A stretch of DNA of 64,000 nt, from assembly GCA_050953825.1 (NCBI GenBank), contig JBMNNF010000009.1:124001-188000 (forward strand). Reading direction: 5' to 3'. Below, one piece after another: positions 8,441-16,295 of this stretch (position 1 is the first letter of the stretch; every line of letters begins with the position of its first letter). The notes under the pieces are model-generated. The model had not been told where the DNA came from and made no database searches. It worked only from the letters and a program-made list of their open reading frames with translations. The stretch is from DUQW01 sp050953825 (lineage in GTDB: Bacteria > Bacillota_I > Bacilli_A > Acholeplasmatales > Acholeplasmataceae). Made by a program: the position numbers and the translations under genes.

Positions 8441-9304
8441 CTAAACATTAACTAAATATTCGTATATTTTATTAGTTAACTCATCAGGAGTGGAAGCCGC
8501 AGATGTTAAAGTTATGACTTTAACACCGGTTAACCACTCTTTTTTGATATCTTCAATACTATTAATCAAATAGGTTTTAATAAATCTACTCCCAATTTTT
8601 ACTAATTCATTAGCATTTGAACTGATTTTATCACCAACTACTAAACATAAATCGCCTTCAATTTCATTGATTAAAGCTTGTTGGCGTAAAATAGTAGAGT
8701 TACAGACGCCGTCAACGAAAATAGCATGGGGATATTTATCTAATAATGCATTTTTAATGCTATCCAAAAGATTCTTTCTTAATGTTGTTTGAGTGGTAAT
8801 TAAAATTTTATCGTTTGAAATATTTAATTTTTCAATATCATCAACTTCAGTAACTAAATGTATCAATTCGGGATTTATCCCTAAAATTCCTTCTGATTCA
8901 GGGTGATTATCTTTTCCTATATAGATAACATTATAATTGTCTTTTAAATGTTTTCCGATAATAGAAGCGGTATTTAAAATGAAAGGGCATGTTGTATCTA
9001 CATATTTTAATTTTCTTTTTATCAATGTGTCAATCACATTAGGGCTCACACCATGCGCCGTTAAAATAACGATGCCCTCGCTAATATCATCTAACATCTC
9101 AATTCTTTTACGGCCTTTCGCTTTAACAGTGATAACTCCTAACTTTTCTAACTCATTAGAGACATATTTATTGTTCATCAGTTCACCAAGAATATAAACA
9201 GGTAAATTTTCTCTGTTATCTCTTACAGTTTGATGAACTAAATTAAGAGCTCTTTTTACTCCATTACAAAATCCTTGTTTGCTTACTTTGATAACTTTCA
9301 TCAT
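8441..9304 (-). CDS. ispH: 4-hydroxy-3-methylbut-2-enyl diphosphate reductase
   Basis: IspH (LytB) makes isopentenyl and dimethylallyl diphosphate from HMBPP in the last MEP step, using a [4Fe-4S] cluster. The three cluster cysteines are visible: KQGFCNGVKRAL (C13), YVDTTCPF (about 101) and DGVCNSTILRQQAL (about 193). Substrate-binding segments ILTAHGVSPN, NHPESEGI and the C-terminal TSAASTPDEL are also present. Length (287) is normal. It faces the helicase/nfo pair across a short divergent region. In Bacillus ispH, cshB and nfo are also neighbours, supporting the assignments of all three. Confidence 0.97.
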   Translation of the reverse strand: MMKVIKVSKQGFCNGVKRALNLVHQTVRDNRENLPVYILGELMNNKYVSNELEKLGVITVKAKGRKRIEMLDDISEGIVILTAHGVSPNVIDTLIKRKLKYVDTTCPFILNTASIIGKHLKDNYNVIYIGKDNHPESEGILGINPELIHLVTEVDDIEKLNISNDKILITTQTTLRKNLLDSIKNALLDKYPHAIFVDGVCNSTILRQQALINEIEGDLCLVVGDKISSNANELVKIGSRFIKTYLINSIEDIKKEWLTGVKVITLTSAASTPDELTNKIYEYLVNV

Positions 9305-9346
9305 AACTCATCACTCATCGTTATTATACATTATTTATGAAAACAA

Positions 9347-9355
9347 TGTTATAAT
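9347..9355 (+). promoter_or_regulatory. Extended -10 promoter of the helicase gene, very close to its start codon
   Basis: TGT precedes TATAAT (9350-9355), a perfect extended -10. The helicase ATG is at 9365, so transcription should start only one to four bases before it. No Shine-Dalgarno sequence lies between. The -35 region is weak. Confidence 0.55.
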
Positions 9356-9364
9356 GAAGTTGCT

Positions 9365-10612
9365 ATGAATGATAAAATATTACAAAAATTAAAGTTTAAT
9401 AAGTTTAGTCTAATTCAAGAGAAGACAATGAATGAATTTGAAAATCCAAATCATTTAGTAATTGTTGCCCCAACAGGTACCGGAAAAACTCATTCGTATT
9501 TAGTTCCAATTTATAAGGAATTTGAAAAAAAACCAAAATTAGGCTTAAAACTAGTAATTTTAGTACCAACTAACGAGTTGGTTTTTCAAGTTTATGAAAT
9601 GACTAAAGAACTATTTAGTAACTCTCGTATTAGAATATTTTATGGTTCAATGGATCGTCAACGGGAAATTAAATGGCTAGAAAATAATCAAATTGATATT
9701 GCAATTGGTACACCAATTAAAATAGAAGAGTTTATTAAAAATGGCTCACTTTCATTTCAAGGATTGGAATATTTAGTCTTTGATGAAGCCGACATGATGT
9801 TTGATGAAGCATTCATGGAGCCAATCATTCCCATTTTAAGAACTTCTAAACTAGGTAAACTAATTTTAGTTTCCGCTTCAATTACGGAAACGATGAAGCC
9901 ATTCATTAAAGAGTTTTTTGGTAGTTATAAATTGATTGACACAACTAGTGAAGATGAAATCGATATTAAACACTATTTAGTCAAAGCGGGAACGAGAACT
10001 AGAGATTTTATTTTAAAAGATTTATTAAGATTACTTAACCCTTACTTTTGTATCATCTTCGTTTCCAAAAAAGAAGACCAGTTAGAAGTTTTTAATCTTT
10101 TAAATGAGCTTGATTTAAACGTAGCTCATCTTTCCGGAGATATGCCAGTCAGAGTCAGACGTCAAGTAATTAAAGATATTAGTGATTTAAAATATCAATA
10201 CCTTGTCACTAGTGATATTGCTTCACGAGGAATTGATTTTGACGCAAGTCATATTATTAACTATGACTTACCGTATCATTTGGAATATTTTATTCACCGT
10301 AGTGGAAGAACTGGAAGAATGGGTCAATCAGGAGAAGTTTATACTATTGAAGGACCAAATGATCACCGTAAGATTGATAATCTGACTAAAAGAGGAATTG
10401 ATTTTAACGAAATCAAATTGACTCAAACAGACATACTAAAAGTTGAACCGAAAGTAAAAACAATTAATGAAACAGAAATTCAAGTTATTAGAAAAATAAA
10501 AAAACCAACAAAAGTCAAACCGAATTATCGAAAAAAAAATAAAAAGAAAATAGAAAAAGCTCTAAAAGAACACAGGAGGAGAGAATATGCTAAAAATCGG
10601 AAGTCACGTTAG
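9365..10612 (+). CDS. DEAD-box RNA helicase, CshB-like
   Basis: The 415-residue protein has the full set of helicase motifs. These are the Q motif (F-S-L-I-Q), VIVAPTGTGKTHSY (motif I), VPTNELVFQ (Ia), IGTPIKIEE (Ib), VFDEADMMFDEA (II), LVSASIT (III, normally SAT), VTSDIASRGIDF (V) and IHRSGRTGRMG (VI). The basic tail from about 375 (KPNYRKKNKKKIEKALKEHR) probably binds RNA. Position between ispH and nfo matches Bacillus cshB, a cold-shock helicase for RNA remodelling. The gene lacks a ribosome site and appears leaderless. Its last nine codons overlap the start of nfo and contain the nfo ribosome site. Confidence 0.9.
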   Translation: MNDKILQKLKFNKFSLIQEKTMNEFENPNHLVIVAPTGTGKTHSYLVPIYKEFEKKPKLGLKLVILVPTNELVFQVYEMTKELFSNSRIRIFYGSMDRQREIKWLENNQIDIAIGTPIKIEEFIKNGSLSFQGLEYLVFDEADMMFDEAFMEPIIPILRTSKLGKLILVSASITETMKPFIKEFFGSYKLIDTTSEDEIDIKHYLVKAGTRTRDFILKDLLRLLNPYFCIIFVSKKEDQLEVFNLLNELDLNVAHLSGDMPVRVRRQVIKDISDLKYQYLVTSDIASRGIDFDASHIINYDLPYHLEYFIHRSGRTGRMGQSGEVYTIEGPNDHRKIDNLTKRGIDFNEIKLTQTDILKVEPKVKTINETEIQVIRKIKKPTKVKPNYRKKNKKKIEKALKEHRRREYAKNRKSR

Positions 10613-11474
10613 TTTAAAGGGCGATGAAATGTTTCTTGGTTCAGTTAAAGAAGCTTTATCGTATAATGCAAACTCATTTATGATTTATACTGGTGCCCCA
10701 CAAAATACAATTAGAAAACCGTTAGAACAATTAAAAATTGAAGAAGGACAGGCCTTAATGAAGGAACATAATCTATCATTGGATAATGTAGTAGTTCATG
10801 CTCCATATATTATAAATTTGGCTAACCCAGATAAAGAAAAAAGAAATTTTGCCATTAGATTTCTAACTGAAGAAGTTAGACGAACTGCAGCTATCGGAGC
10901 TAAACAAATTGTAGTCCACCCAGGTAATGCTACTGGTGGCGATAGAGCTGAAGCGATTCAATGGATTGCTGAAGGTGTTAATCAGGTAATTAGCAACACC
11001 AAGGGATTATCTGTTAAAATCGCACTTGAAACAATGGCTGGCAAAGGAACTGAAATTGGCCGCACATTTGAAGAACTCGCTGAAATAATTGATTTAATTG
11101 AATATCAAGAACGAGTTAGTGTGTGTTTTGATACTTGTCATACCAGTGATGCTAATTATCCAATTAAAGATGATTTTGATGGTGTTTTAGATCATTTTGA
11201 TAAAGTCATAGGAATTGATAAAATTTCAGTATTTCATATTAATGATTCAATGAATGAACAAGGAGCCGCTAAAGATAGACACGAAAATATTGGATTCGGT
11301 CATTTAGGTTTTGATACATTAATCAATATCATTCATCATGATAGAATTAAACATATTCCTAAAATATTAGAAACACCTTATGTTAATGGAAACCCACCAT
11401 ACAAACATGAAATTGAAATGATTCGAAAGAAAGTTTTCATTCCTAATTTAAAAGAAATTATTACTAATGAATAA
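10587..11474 (+). CDS. nfo: Endonuclease IV (AP endonuclease)
   Basis: The 295-residue TIM-barrel enzyme cleaves the backbone 5' of abasic sites during base-excision repair. Metal-binding and family signatures are visible: LKIGSHVSLKG at the start, VVVHAPYIINLANP, QIVVHPGNATGG, IALETMAGKGTEIG, VCFDTCHTSDANYP, FHINDSMNEQGAAKDRHENI and KILETPYVNG, which together supply the trinuclear zinc ligands. The start overlaps the helicase gene by 26 bases, with AGGAGGAGA as the ribosome site inside that gene, so the pair forms one operon. Confidence 0.97.
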   Translation: MLKIGSHVSLKGDEMFLGSVKEALSYNANSFMIYTGAPQNTIRKPLEQLKIEEGQALMKEHNLSLDNVVVHAPYIINLANPDKEKRNFAIRFLTEEVRRTAAIGAKQIVVHPGNATGGDRAEAIQWIAEGVNQVISNTKGLSVKIALETMAGKGTEIGRTFEELAEIIDLIEYQERVSVCFDTCHTSDANYPIKDDFDGVLDHFDKVIGIDKISVFHINDSMNEQGAAKDRHENIGFGHLGFDTLINIIHHDRIKHIPKILETPYVNGNPPYKHEIEMIRKKVFIPNLKEIITNE

Positions 11475-11500
11475 AAAACTCGCTGCTGCGAGTTTTCTTT
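11475..11500. terminator. Bidirectional terminator between nfo and glgC
   Basis: A nine-pair stem, AAAACTCGC (11475-11483) with GCGAGTTTT (11488-11496), closes a TGCT loop. There are T-rich ends on both strands, so it can end both nfo (plus) and glgC (minus). Confidence 0.8.
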
Positions 11501-12742
11501 CTATTCAGGTTTAATAGTAGTACCTGATTTGATAATTTTAGTCTTGAATTTACCGTCTCTTAAGATACGAACATTTCGACCAATCTTTAAGTCGCCATCA
11601 ACTATTGTACCTTTTTCGATTACTGTAATACCAGAATGTAATAATTCCGGTTTTTCATCGTTTGGTGTGTAGTCGGCACCAAACCCAATTTGGGTATTAC
11701 GACCAATGGTAACGTCTTTATCAGCAATAACACGATCTAGTTTAACATTTTCAGCAACGATAACGTTGTTTAGCAAAACTGAGTCTTTAACAACAGCACC
11801 CCTTCTAACAAATACGCCTGGCGATAATACCGAATTAATTACAGTACCTTCGATAATAGAACCATCAGAAATCAAACTATTAGTAATAATTGCGTTTTCA
11901 CCAAATTTGACTGGAGGCATTCCACTTAACTTTGTATAAATGCGCCAAGTTGGATCATATAAGTCTAATTCCAAAACTTGTTGGTTAAGTTCTAGACTTG
12001 TATTTAAATATGAATCATAGGTTCCAACATCTTGCCAATAATCATGATATTCATATGTACCTATTCTAGCTTTCTTTTCAAATATTAAATAAGGAATCAC
12101 GTGATGACCAAAGTCTAAGTTTTCAAATTTAGGTTTTAATAATTCAATTGAATCAATTAAAGTATCGTAGTTGAAAATATATATACCCATAGAAGCTAAA
12201 TTTGAAGTTGATGTTTTTGGTTTTTCAACAAAATTATAAACAATTCCTTCTTTATCCGCTTCCATAATTCCAAATCTTGAAACATCTTCAAGCGGAACAA
12301 TTTTACAAGCGATAGTCATTTCGGCCTTTAATTCTTCGTGACGACGAATTAATTTACGATAATCCATTTTATAAATATGGTCACCTGACAAAATCAAAAC
12401 ATATTTTGGCCTTTTTCTCTTAACAAAATCAATGTTTTTATAGACAGCGTCAGCCGTACCCATGTACCATGAATTATGAGGATGTAAAATTGTGACTTGC
12501 GAGTCACGTCTATCTAAATCCCATGGTTTTCCCGAACCAATGTGTTCATTTAAGGAATGAGGTAGGTATTGAGTTAAAATTGCAATATCTACAATTCCTG
12601 AGTTAGAAGCGTTTGAAAGTGAAAAGTCAATAATTCGATACTTTCCTGCGAATGGAACGGCAGGTTTAGATCGTCTTTGAGATAATAAGTCTAATCTTGA
12701 ACCTCTACCGCCTGCTAAAATAAGTGCTAAAGTTTCCATCAA
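11501..12742 (-). CDS. glgC: Glucose-1-phosphate adenylyltransferase (ADP-glucose pyrophosphorylase)
   Basis: GlgC makes ADP-glucose from ATP and glucose 1-phosphate, the donor for glycogen synthesis. The nucleotidyltransferase domain begins LALILAGGRGSRLDLLSQRR, with SKPAVPFAGKYRIIDFSLSN after it. SGDHIYKMDYRKL and FVEKPK are the metal- and substrate-binding loops. The C-terminal third (about 290-413) is a left-handed beta-helix of hexapeptide repeats (VIVAENVKLDRVIADKDVTI). Length is normal for the homotetrameric form; no glgD partner is seen. The start overlaps the glgA stop by four bases, so glgA and glgC are translated as one unit, glgA first. Confidence 0.95.
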   Translation of the reverse strand: MMETLALILAGGRGSRLDLLSQRRSKPAVPFAGKYRIIDFSLSNASNSGIVDIAILTQYLPHSLNEHIGSGKPWDLDRRDSQVTILHPHNSWYMGTADAVYKNIDFVKRKRPKYVLILSGDHIYKMDYRKLIRRHEELKAEMTIACKIVPLEDVSRFGIMEADKEGIVYNFVEKPKTSTSNLASMGIYIFNYDTLIDSIELLKPKFENLDFGHHVIPYLIFEKKARIGTYEYHDYWQDVGTYDSYLNTSLELNQQVLELDLYDPTWRIYTKLSGMPPVKFGENAIITNSLISDGSIIEGTVINSVLSPGVFVRRGAVVKDSVLLNNVIVAENVKLDRVIADKDVTIGRNTQIGFGADYTPNDEKPELLHSGITVIEKGTIVDGDLKIGRNVRILRDGKFKTKIIKSGTTIKPE

Positions 12743-14169
12743 TGTTCCCCCTTAATAATTTTTTGATATAGATTTATATATTCATGAGCCATTCTATTTA
12801 ATGAGTTATCTTGTTTCATAGCTCGTTTAACCATATTTCTCCAAGCTGTTTGATTATTGTGGTATAAATCAATTGCTCTTTCAACGGCATCTTTAAACTC
12901 ATGAGCATTGTAGTTAGCAAAGCTAAATCCAACACCTTTATCAGTATATTTATTATAAGGCATTACTGTATCTTTTAAACCACCAGTTTCTCTGACAACT
13001 GGAAGTGAACCATAGCGCATCGCAATCATTTGACCAAGTCCACATGGTTCAAATAAACTTGGCATCATAAAGAGATCACTTGCGGCATAAACTTGATGAG
13101 CAATTTCATTATTGAAGCCAACATAACCGCAAACTTTTCCGCGATATTTGTTTTCTAAATAACGGAAGAAGTTTTCATATTCTGGATCACCAGATCCCAC
13201 TAATACGAAGATGGCATTATTATTAACAATCACTTCTTCAAGAGTCGCTTTCATTAAATCAATACCTTTTTGTCTAGCAAGACGACCAATAAATGCTACC
13301 ATTGGTGCATCTTGTTGGTAATTAAGACCTAATTTTTCACAGACCATTTTCTTGTTAGCACGTTTCCCCATAATGAAGTAATTTTGATTGTAATGTCTGA
13401 CTAAATATTTGTCAGTTTGCGGATTATTAATATCATAATCAATTCCATTTAAAATTCCATAAAGTGAATTTTCACGAGATTTTAATGCTCCATCCAAGGT
13501 AAATCCATAAAATCTAGTTAAAATTTCGTTGCGATAATTTGGACTGACTGTATTAATTGCATTAGCTCTCATAATTGCAGCCTTTAAGAAATTAATGCGA
13601 TCAAAGTGAATGTAAGTATAATTAAAGTGTGTATTAAAGAATTTATCAACGCCTTGATCAAATGAACCTTGATATTCTAAATTATGAATTGATAGAAGTG
13701 TTTTAATGTTTTTATATTCTTCTATATGACGATATTTTTCATCAATGAAAAAAGGAATTAAACCACTTTGCCAGTCATTGATATGAATAATATCAGGAAT
13801 GAATTTTGACAATTTAATAAATTCTAAAACTGCCTTATTAAAGAAAACATATCTTTCAGCATCATCGTGGTGACCATAGAAAGTTTCTCTATCAAAATAA
13901 TGATCATTACTCACAAAAATATGTTCAGTCCCTTCGTGATTTAGTGAATAATATTTTGCTAGTTGATGAAAATTACCCATTTCAATTTGAACTTCCCCTA
14001 CAAACTTCATTTTGTCCAGCCAATTCTTGCAACTACGATACATTGGTGTAATTACTTTCACTTTGTGCTTTAATTGTGTAATTGCCTTAGGTAATGAGGC
14101 CGAAACATCAGCTAATCCCCCTGTTTTTGAAAATGGATGTACTTCTCCAGTACTAAATAATATTTTCAT
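12739..14169 (-). CDS. glgA: Glycogen synthase (ADP-glucose-dependent, GT5)
   Basis: The 476-residue GT5 enzyme extends alpha-1,4-glucan from ADP-glucose. The N-terminal motif STGEVHPFSKTGGLADVSAS contains the KTGGL donor-binding site. HINDWQSGLIPF, IHNLEYQGSFDQ and NTVSPNYRNEI follow. The C-terminal half has FIGRLARQKGIDL and PSLFEPCGLGQMIAMRYGS, the E-x7-G catalytic and donor-binding region. The ribosome site is AAGGAGGAAAAA. A promoter and a candidate cre lie just upstream, and an IS sits immediately beyond the promoter. No branching enzyme, phosphorylase or debranching enzyme gene is in the window. Confidence 0.96.
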   Translation of the reverse strand: MKILFSTGEVHPFSKTGGLADVSASLPKAITQLKHKVKVITPMYRSCKNWLDKMKFVGEVQIEMGNFHQLAKYYSLNHEGTEHIFVSNDHYFDRETFYGHHDDAERYVFFNKAVLEFIKLSKFIPDIIHINDWQSGLIPFFIDEKYRHIEEYKNIKTLLSIHNLEYQGSFDQGVDKFFNTHFNYTYIHFDRINFLKAAIMRANAINTVSPNYRNEILTRFYGFTLDGALKSRENSLYGILNGIDYDINNPQTDKYLVRHYNQNYFIMGKRANKKMVCEKLGLNYQQDAPMVAFIGRLARQKGIDLMKATLEEVIVNNNAIFVLVGSGDPEYENFFRYLENKYRGKVCGYVGFNNEIAHQVYAASDLFMMPSLFEPCGLGQMIAMRYGSLPVVRETGGLKDTVMPYNKYTDKGVGFSFANYNAHEFKDAVERAIDLYHNNQTAWRNMVKRAMKQDNSLNRMAHEYINLYQKIIKGEH

Positions 14170-14231
14170 TTTTTCCTCCTTAATTTTTCGTATATTTTAT
14201 CGGCTCATTAAATATCTAAAATCACAAAAAA

Positions 14232-14245
14232 TGAAACCGGTATCC
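14232..14245. promoter_or_regulatory. Candidate cre (CcpA operator) at the glgA transcription start
   Basis: TGAAACCGGTATCC matches the low-GC consensus TGWAANCGNTNWCA at 13 of 14 positions. It lies directly downstream of the glgA -10 (14253-14258), covering the expected transcription start, where CcpA binding would block initiation. A regulator gene was not seen in the window; the call rests on the match and position. Confidence 0.45.
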
Positions 14246-14252
14246 ACTAATA

Positions 14253-14281
14253 ATTATAACCGATTTTAACTTAATAAACAA
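14253..14281 (-). promoter_or_regulatory. Promoter of glgA-glgC
   Basis: On the minus strand, TTGTTT (14281-14276) is followed after exactly 17 bases by a perfect TATAAT (14258-14253). The glgA start is about 84 bases downstream. The insertion sequence's target duplication begins eight bases beyond the -35. Confidence 0.65.
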
Positions 14282-14288
14282 GATAACT

Positions 14289-14296
14289 AAATAATT
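14289..14296. repeat. Target-site duplication, left copy (first IS)
   Basis: AAATAATT directly flanks the left inverted repeat and recurs at 15583-15590 beyond the right one. Eight bases is the usual duplication for the IS1595 family. Confidence 0.85.
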
Positions 14297-14326
14297 TTCG
14301 CTGTTTAACTTAAGTGTTGCTGACTT

Positions 14327-15385
14327 TTATTGCATAATATATCCATCTTTTCTCAAACTATCATAAATGGCTTTAACATCAATAGGAAATTTAACGTTAA
14401 ATATTTCTTCAAAAGTCGGATTATTTTCAAGAGCCAACAATGACTCATAAATGTATTCTACCTTTTCATATCCATTTAATATTTGATTTAAGTAATTATC
14501 CAAAATGAATAAGTTTATATATCCATTTAATCGTCTGGTTGATACACCTTTATATTTTTTCATAAACGATTTAAAGGACGAGTGTAAATTATTTATTGGT
14601 CCTAGCGAATACCCATTTTTACTTTTTTCATACATATTTATTATTCTTTCGTGTTGCAGCAAATATTTTTCAGCAAAGCCGACATAAGAATAATCCCCAT
14701 CAGATACAATAATCGTTTCTTCATTAATAAAAGGTTTTAAGAATAGATCTAATCTTTCTTTTGATAATCTAGCAACCCCATTAATATCAAATATCGTCCT
14801 TTTAGAATCATCAATTACCGTTTGAATACAAACCAATTCCCTATGAGCTATTGCAGGTCTTCCTTCATAATAAGACACTCTAGGCATCTTATGATTCTTA
14901 GTCCCTTTTAAGTTAATTTTAATGAATGTTTCATCACTATAAACCACATCAGTAAGCGGATTTTCTTTATCAATAAACGTTTCTAAACTTAAAAGAATTT
15001 TCGTTCTCCACATCCAAACAGTATTAATTGGAATGTTAAGTTTCTTTGAAATATTTCTTATTGACAAACCATCTAAAGTATACTCAATCATCAAATATAA
15101 GTAATCTTTTAGTTTTCTTAAACGATAGGAAAACGAATTCGTATTAGAAGAAAAACTCTTCTTACATTTATCATTTAAACATAAATATCTTTGAGTTCCA
15201 TTAGGCATTTTCCCATTTTTCTTAACAATTTCATTACCACAATGAGGACATTTCGGAAACCCATCAGCATCAATTTTATGAGCCGAATTTTGAATTTTAA
15301 TCAAACTATCAACATAATTATTGACTTGAAATAACTCAGCTAATTTAGCCCCTTTTAATTCATCAACAACCAATTCAAAGTTCAT
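14327..15385 (-). CDS. IS1595-family transposase
   Basis: The 352-residue protein has an N-terminal zinc ribbon (FPKCPHCGNEIVKKNGK ... RYLCLNDKCKKSF, about 42-80). A helix-turn-helix follows (GLSIRNISKKLNIPINTVWM, about 110-130). The ISXO2-like DDE-type catalytic core contains DVVYSDETFIKIN (first Asp), IIVSDGDYSYVGFA (second Asp) and INNLHSSFKSFMKKYKGVST, the N-x-x-H/E-K region of this family. The ribosome site is AAGGAGTG nine bases before the ATG. The stop codon lies five bases inside the left inverted repeat's inner edge. Nothing appears truncated, so the element could still move. Confidence 0.92.
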   Translation of the reverse strand: MNFELVVDELKGAKLAELFQVNNYVDSLIKIQNSAHKIDADGFPKCPHCGNEIVKKNGKMPNGTQRYLCLNDKCKKSFSSNTNSFSYRLRKLKDYLYLMIEYTLDGLSIRNISKKLNIPINTVWMWRTKILLSLETFIDKENPLTDVVYSDETFIKINLKGTKNHKMPRVSYYEGRPAIAHRELVCIQTVIDDSKRTIFDINGVARLSKERLDLFLKPFINEETIIVSDGDYSYVGFAEKYLLQHERIINMYEKSKNGYSLGPINNLHSSFKSFMKKYKGVSTRRLNGYINLFILDNYLNQILNGYEKVEYIYESLLALENNPTFEEIFNVKFPIDVKAIYDSLRKDGYIMQ

Positions 15386-15412
15386 AGCCTTACACTCCTT
15401 TAATGAAAATAA

Positions 15413-15551
15413 GACTATTTAGCTAGCCAATCCAAATAATTTGTATCGCCAAATACTATCACATACCGGGATTGGCTAGATAAATAGTCCTATCTATAAA
15501 GAAGTTTGATATGTGATTTTATTTGGCAACTATATTTTACCATTATTTGGA
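15413..15551 (-). other. Structured leader of the transposase mRNA with mutually exclusive stems
   Basis: Three long inverted repeats crowd this stretch. Stem A: 15413-15433 with 15469-15489, 20 of 21 positions paired (arm begins GACTATTTAGCTAGCCAATC). Stem B: 15448-15465 with 15510-15527, 16 of 18 paired. Stem C: 15431-15440 with 15542-15551, 10 of 10. B nests inside C, but the 5' arm of B lies in the loop of A and its 3' arm outside, so A and B/C cannot form together except as a pseudoknot. This looks like an RNA switch ahead of the transposase or a set of internal transposase-binding sites. Confidence 0.6.
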
Positions 15552-15582
15552 CTTACCAGCAACACTTAAGTTAAACAGCGAA

Positions 15583-15590
15583 AAATAATT
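15583..15590. repeat. Target-site duplication, right copy (first IS)
   Basis: AAATAATT, identical to the copy at 14289-14296. Confidence 0.85.
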
Positions 15591-15609
15591 AATCTGATAA
15601 GATTATTAT

Positions 15610-15638
15610 TTGCAACTATTATTTTCCTATGGTATAAT
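15610..15638 (+). promoter_or_regulatory. Strong promoter of the thioredoxin-like gene
   Basis: TTGCAA (15610-15615), a 17-base spacer, then TG-G-TATAAT (hexamer 15633-15638). It lies just outside the IS, 19 bases after its target duplication. Confidence 0.75.
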
Positions 15639-15666
15639 ATTATAGTGTTTTAAGGAGGACTATTAT

Positions 15667-16251
15667 ATGGCAAAGTATGCAAAATTTAGACAACCACAAA
15701 AAATTCATCCTATCGCATATATTATTGGAGTAATATTTTTAGCGTTAATTGCGGTAGTTATTATTTTTACGGTACCTTCAAAAAGTAAAAAGTTTTATTC
15801 AGAATACTCTAGTGCTCAATTACAAACTGAACAATTCGATCAAAATTTATTAATCAGTAAAGAGCATCTTTATAAAAAAATTAATCTTAAAGATTTAGAG
15901 AAAAAAATTGACTCTAAAAACCTAGTGATTGTATATATGGGAGGAACTTGGTGTTCTACATGCTTAAATGAAGTAGGTATTTATTCAAGTGAACTTGAAA
16001 CGAATGAAGACTTATTAGAAATTGCTAAAAATATATATTACCTAGAAGTGCCAGAAACAAAGGAATTAAAAGGGCTTGAAGAATTCATTGAAAAATACGA
16101 ATTAAGTGAAAACTTATCATATCCACAATTATTAAGTTTCTATAATGGAAAATTAGTAAAAGCGAAATACGTCCCTGGTATTCAACAACTAAAAGATATT
16201 AAAACTACTGTTTGGAAATATTATAATAGTGTCTTAGAAGAGGTAAAATAA
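15667..16251 (+). CDS. Membrane-anchored thioredoxin-fold protein
   Basis: The 194-residue protein has one N-terminal transmembrane helix (PIAYIIGVIFLALIAVVIIF, about 17-36). Its outer domain contains VIYVYMG-like strand residues followed by GGTWCSTCLNEVGIYSSEL, giving a C-S-T-C redox motif at about residues 98-101. A later strand-turn with YPQLLSFYNGKLVKAKYVPG resembles the cis-Pro and last strands of thioredoxins, although the exact cis-Pro is not certain. It probably exchanges disulfides or reduces peroxides on the outer face of the membrane. The ribosome site AAGGAGG is strong. A terminator follows at once, so the gene is transcribed alone. Substrate unknown. Confidence 0.75.
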   Translation: MAKYAKFRQPQKIHPIAYIIGVIFLALIAVVIIFTVPSKSKKFYSEYSSAQLQTEQFDQNLLISKEHLYKKINLKDLEKKIDSKNLVIVYMGGTWCSTCLNEVGIYSSELETNEDLLEIAKNIYYLEVPETKELKGLEEFIEKYELSENLSYPQLLSFYNGKLVKAKYVPGIQQLKDIKTTVWKYYNSVLEEVK

Positions 16252-16272
16252 AGCACATAATGTGCTTTTTTA
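16251..16272 (+). terminator. Terminator after the thioredoxin-like gene
   Basis: AAGCACA (16251-16257) pairs with TGTGCTT (16261-16267) around TAA, then a run of T. Confidence 0.7.
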
Positions 16273-16295
16273 TCCTAATAAAATAGGTGATTTCA

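Larger units (their letters stand above)
14297..15582 (-). mobile_element. Complete IS1595-family insertion sequence, 1286 bp
   Basis: The element is bounded by a perfect 26-base inverted repeat (14297-14322 and 15557-15582; ends TTCGCTGTTTAACTTAAGTG reading inward) and flanked by an exact 8-base duplication. One intact transposase gene fills most of it. Between the transposase start and the right end is a 171-base leader with large alternative stem-loops. Perfect ends, intact gene and undecayed duplication indicate a recent insertion. It landed in a short gap between the divergent promoters of glgA and the thioredoxin-like gene, and both promoters survive. Confidence 0.92.

Noticed and set aside
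16252..16295. T-box riboswitch before argS
   Set aside because: Only 44 bases separate the upstream gene from argS, mostly a terminator; there is no room for a T-box and no specifier or antiterminator sequence.
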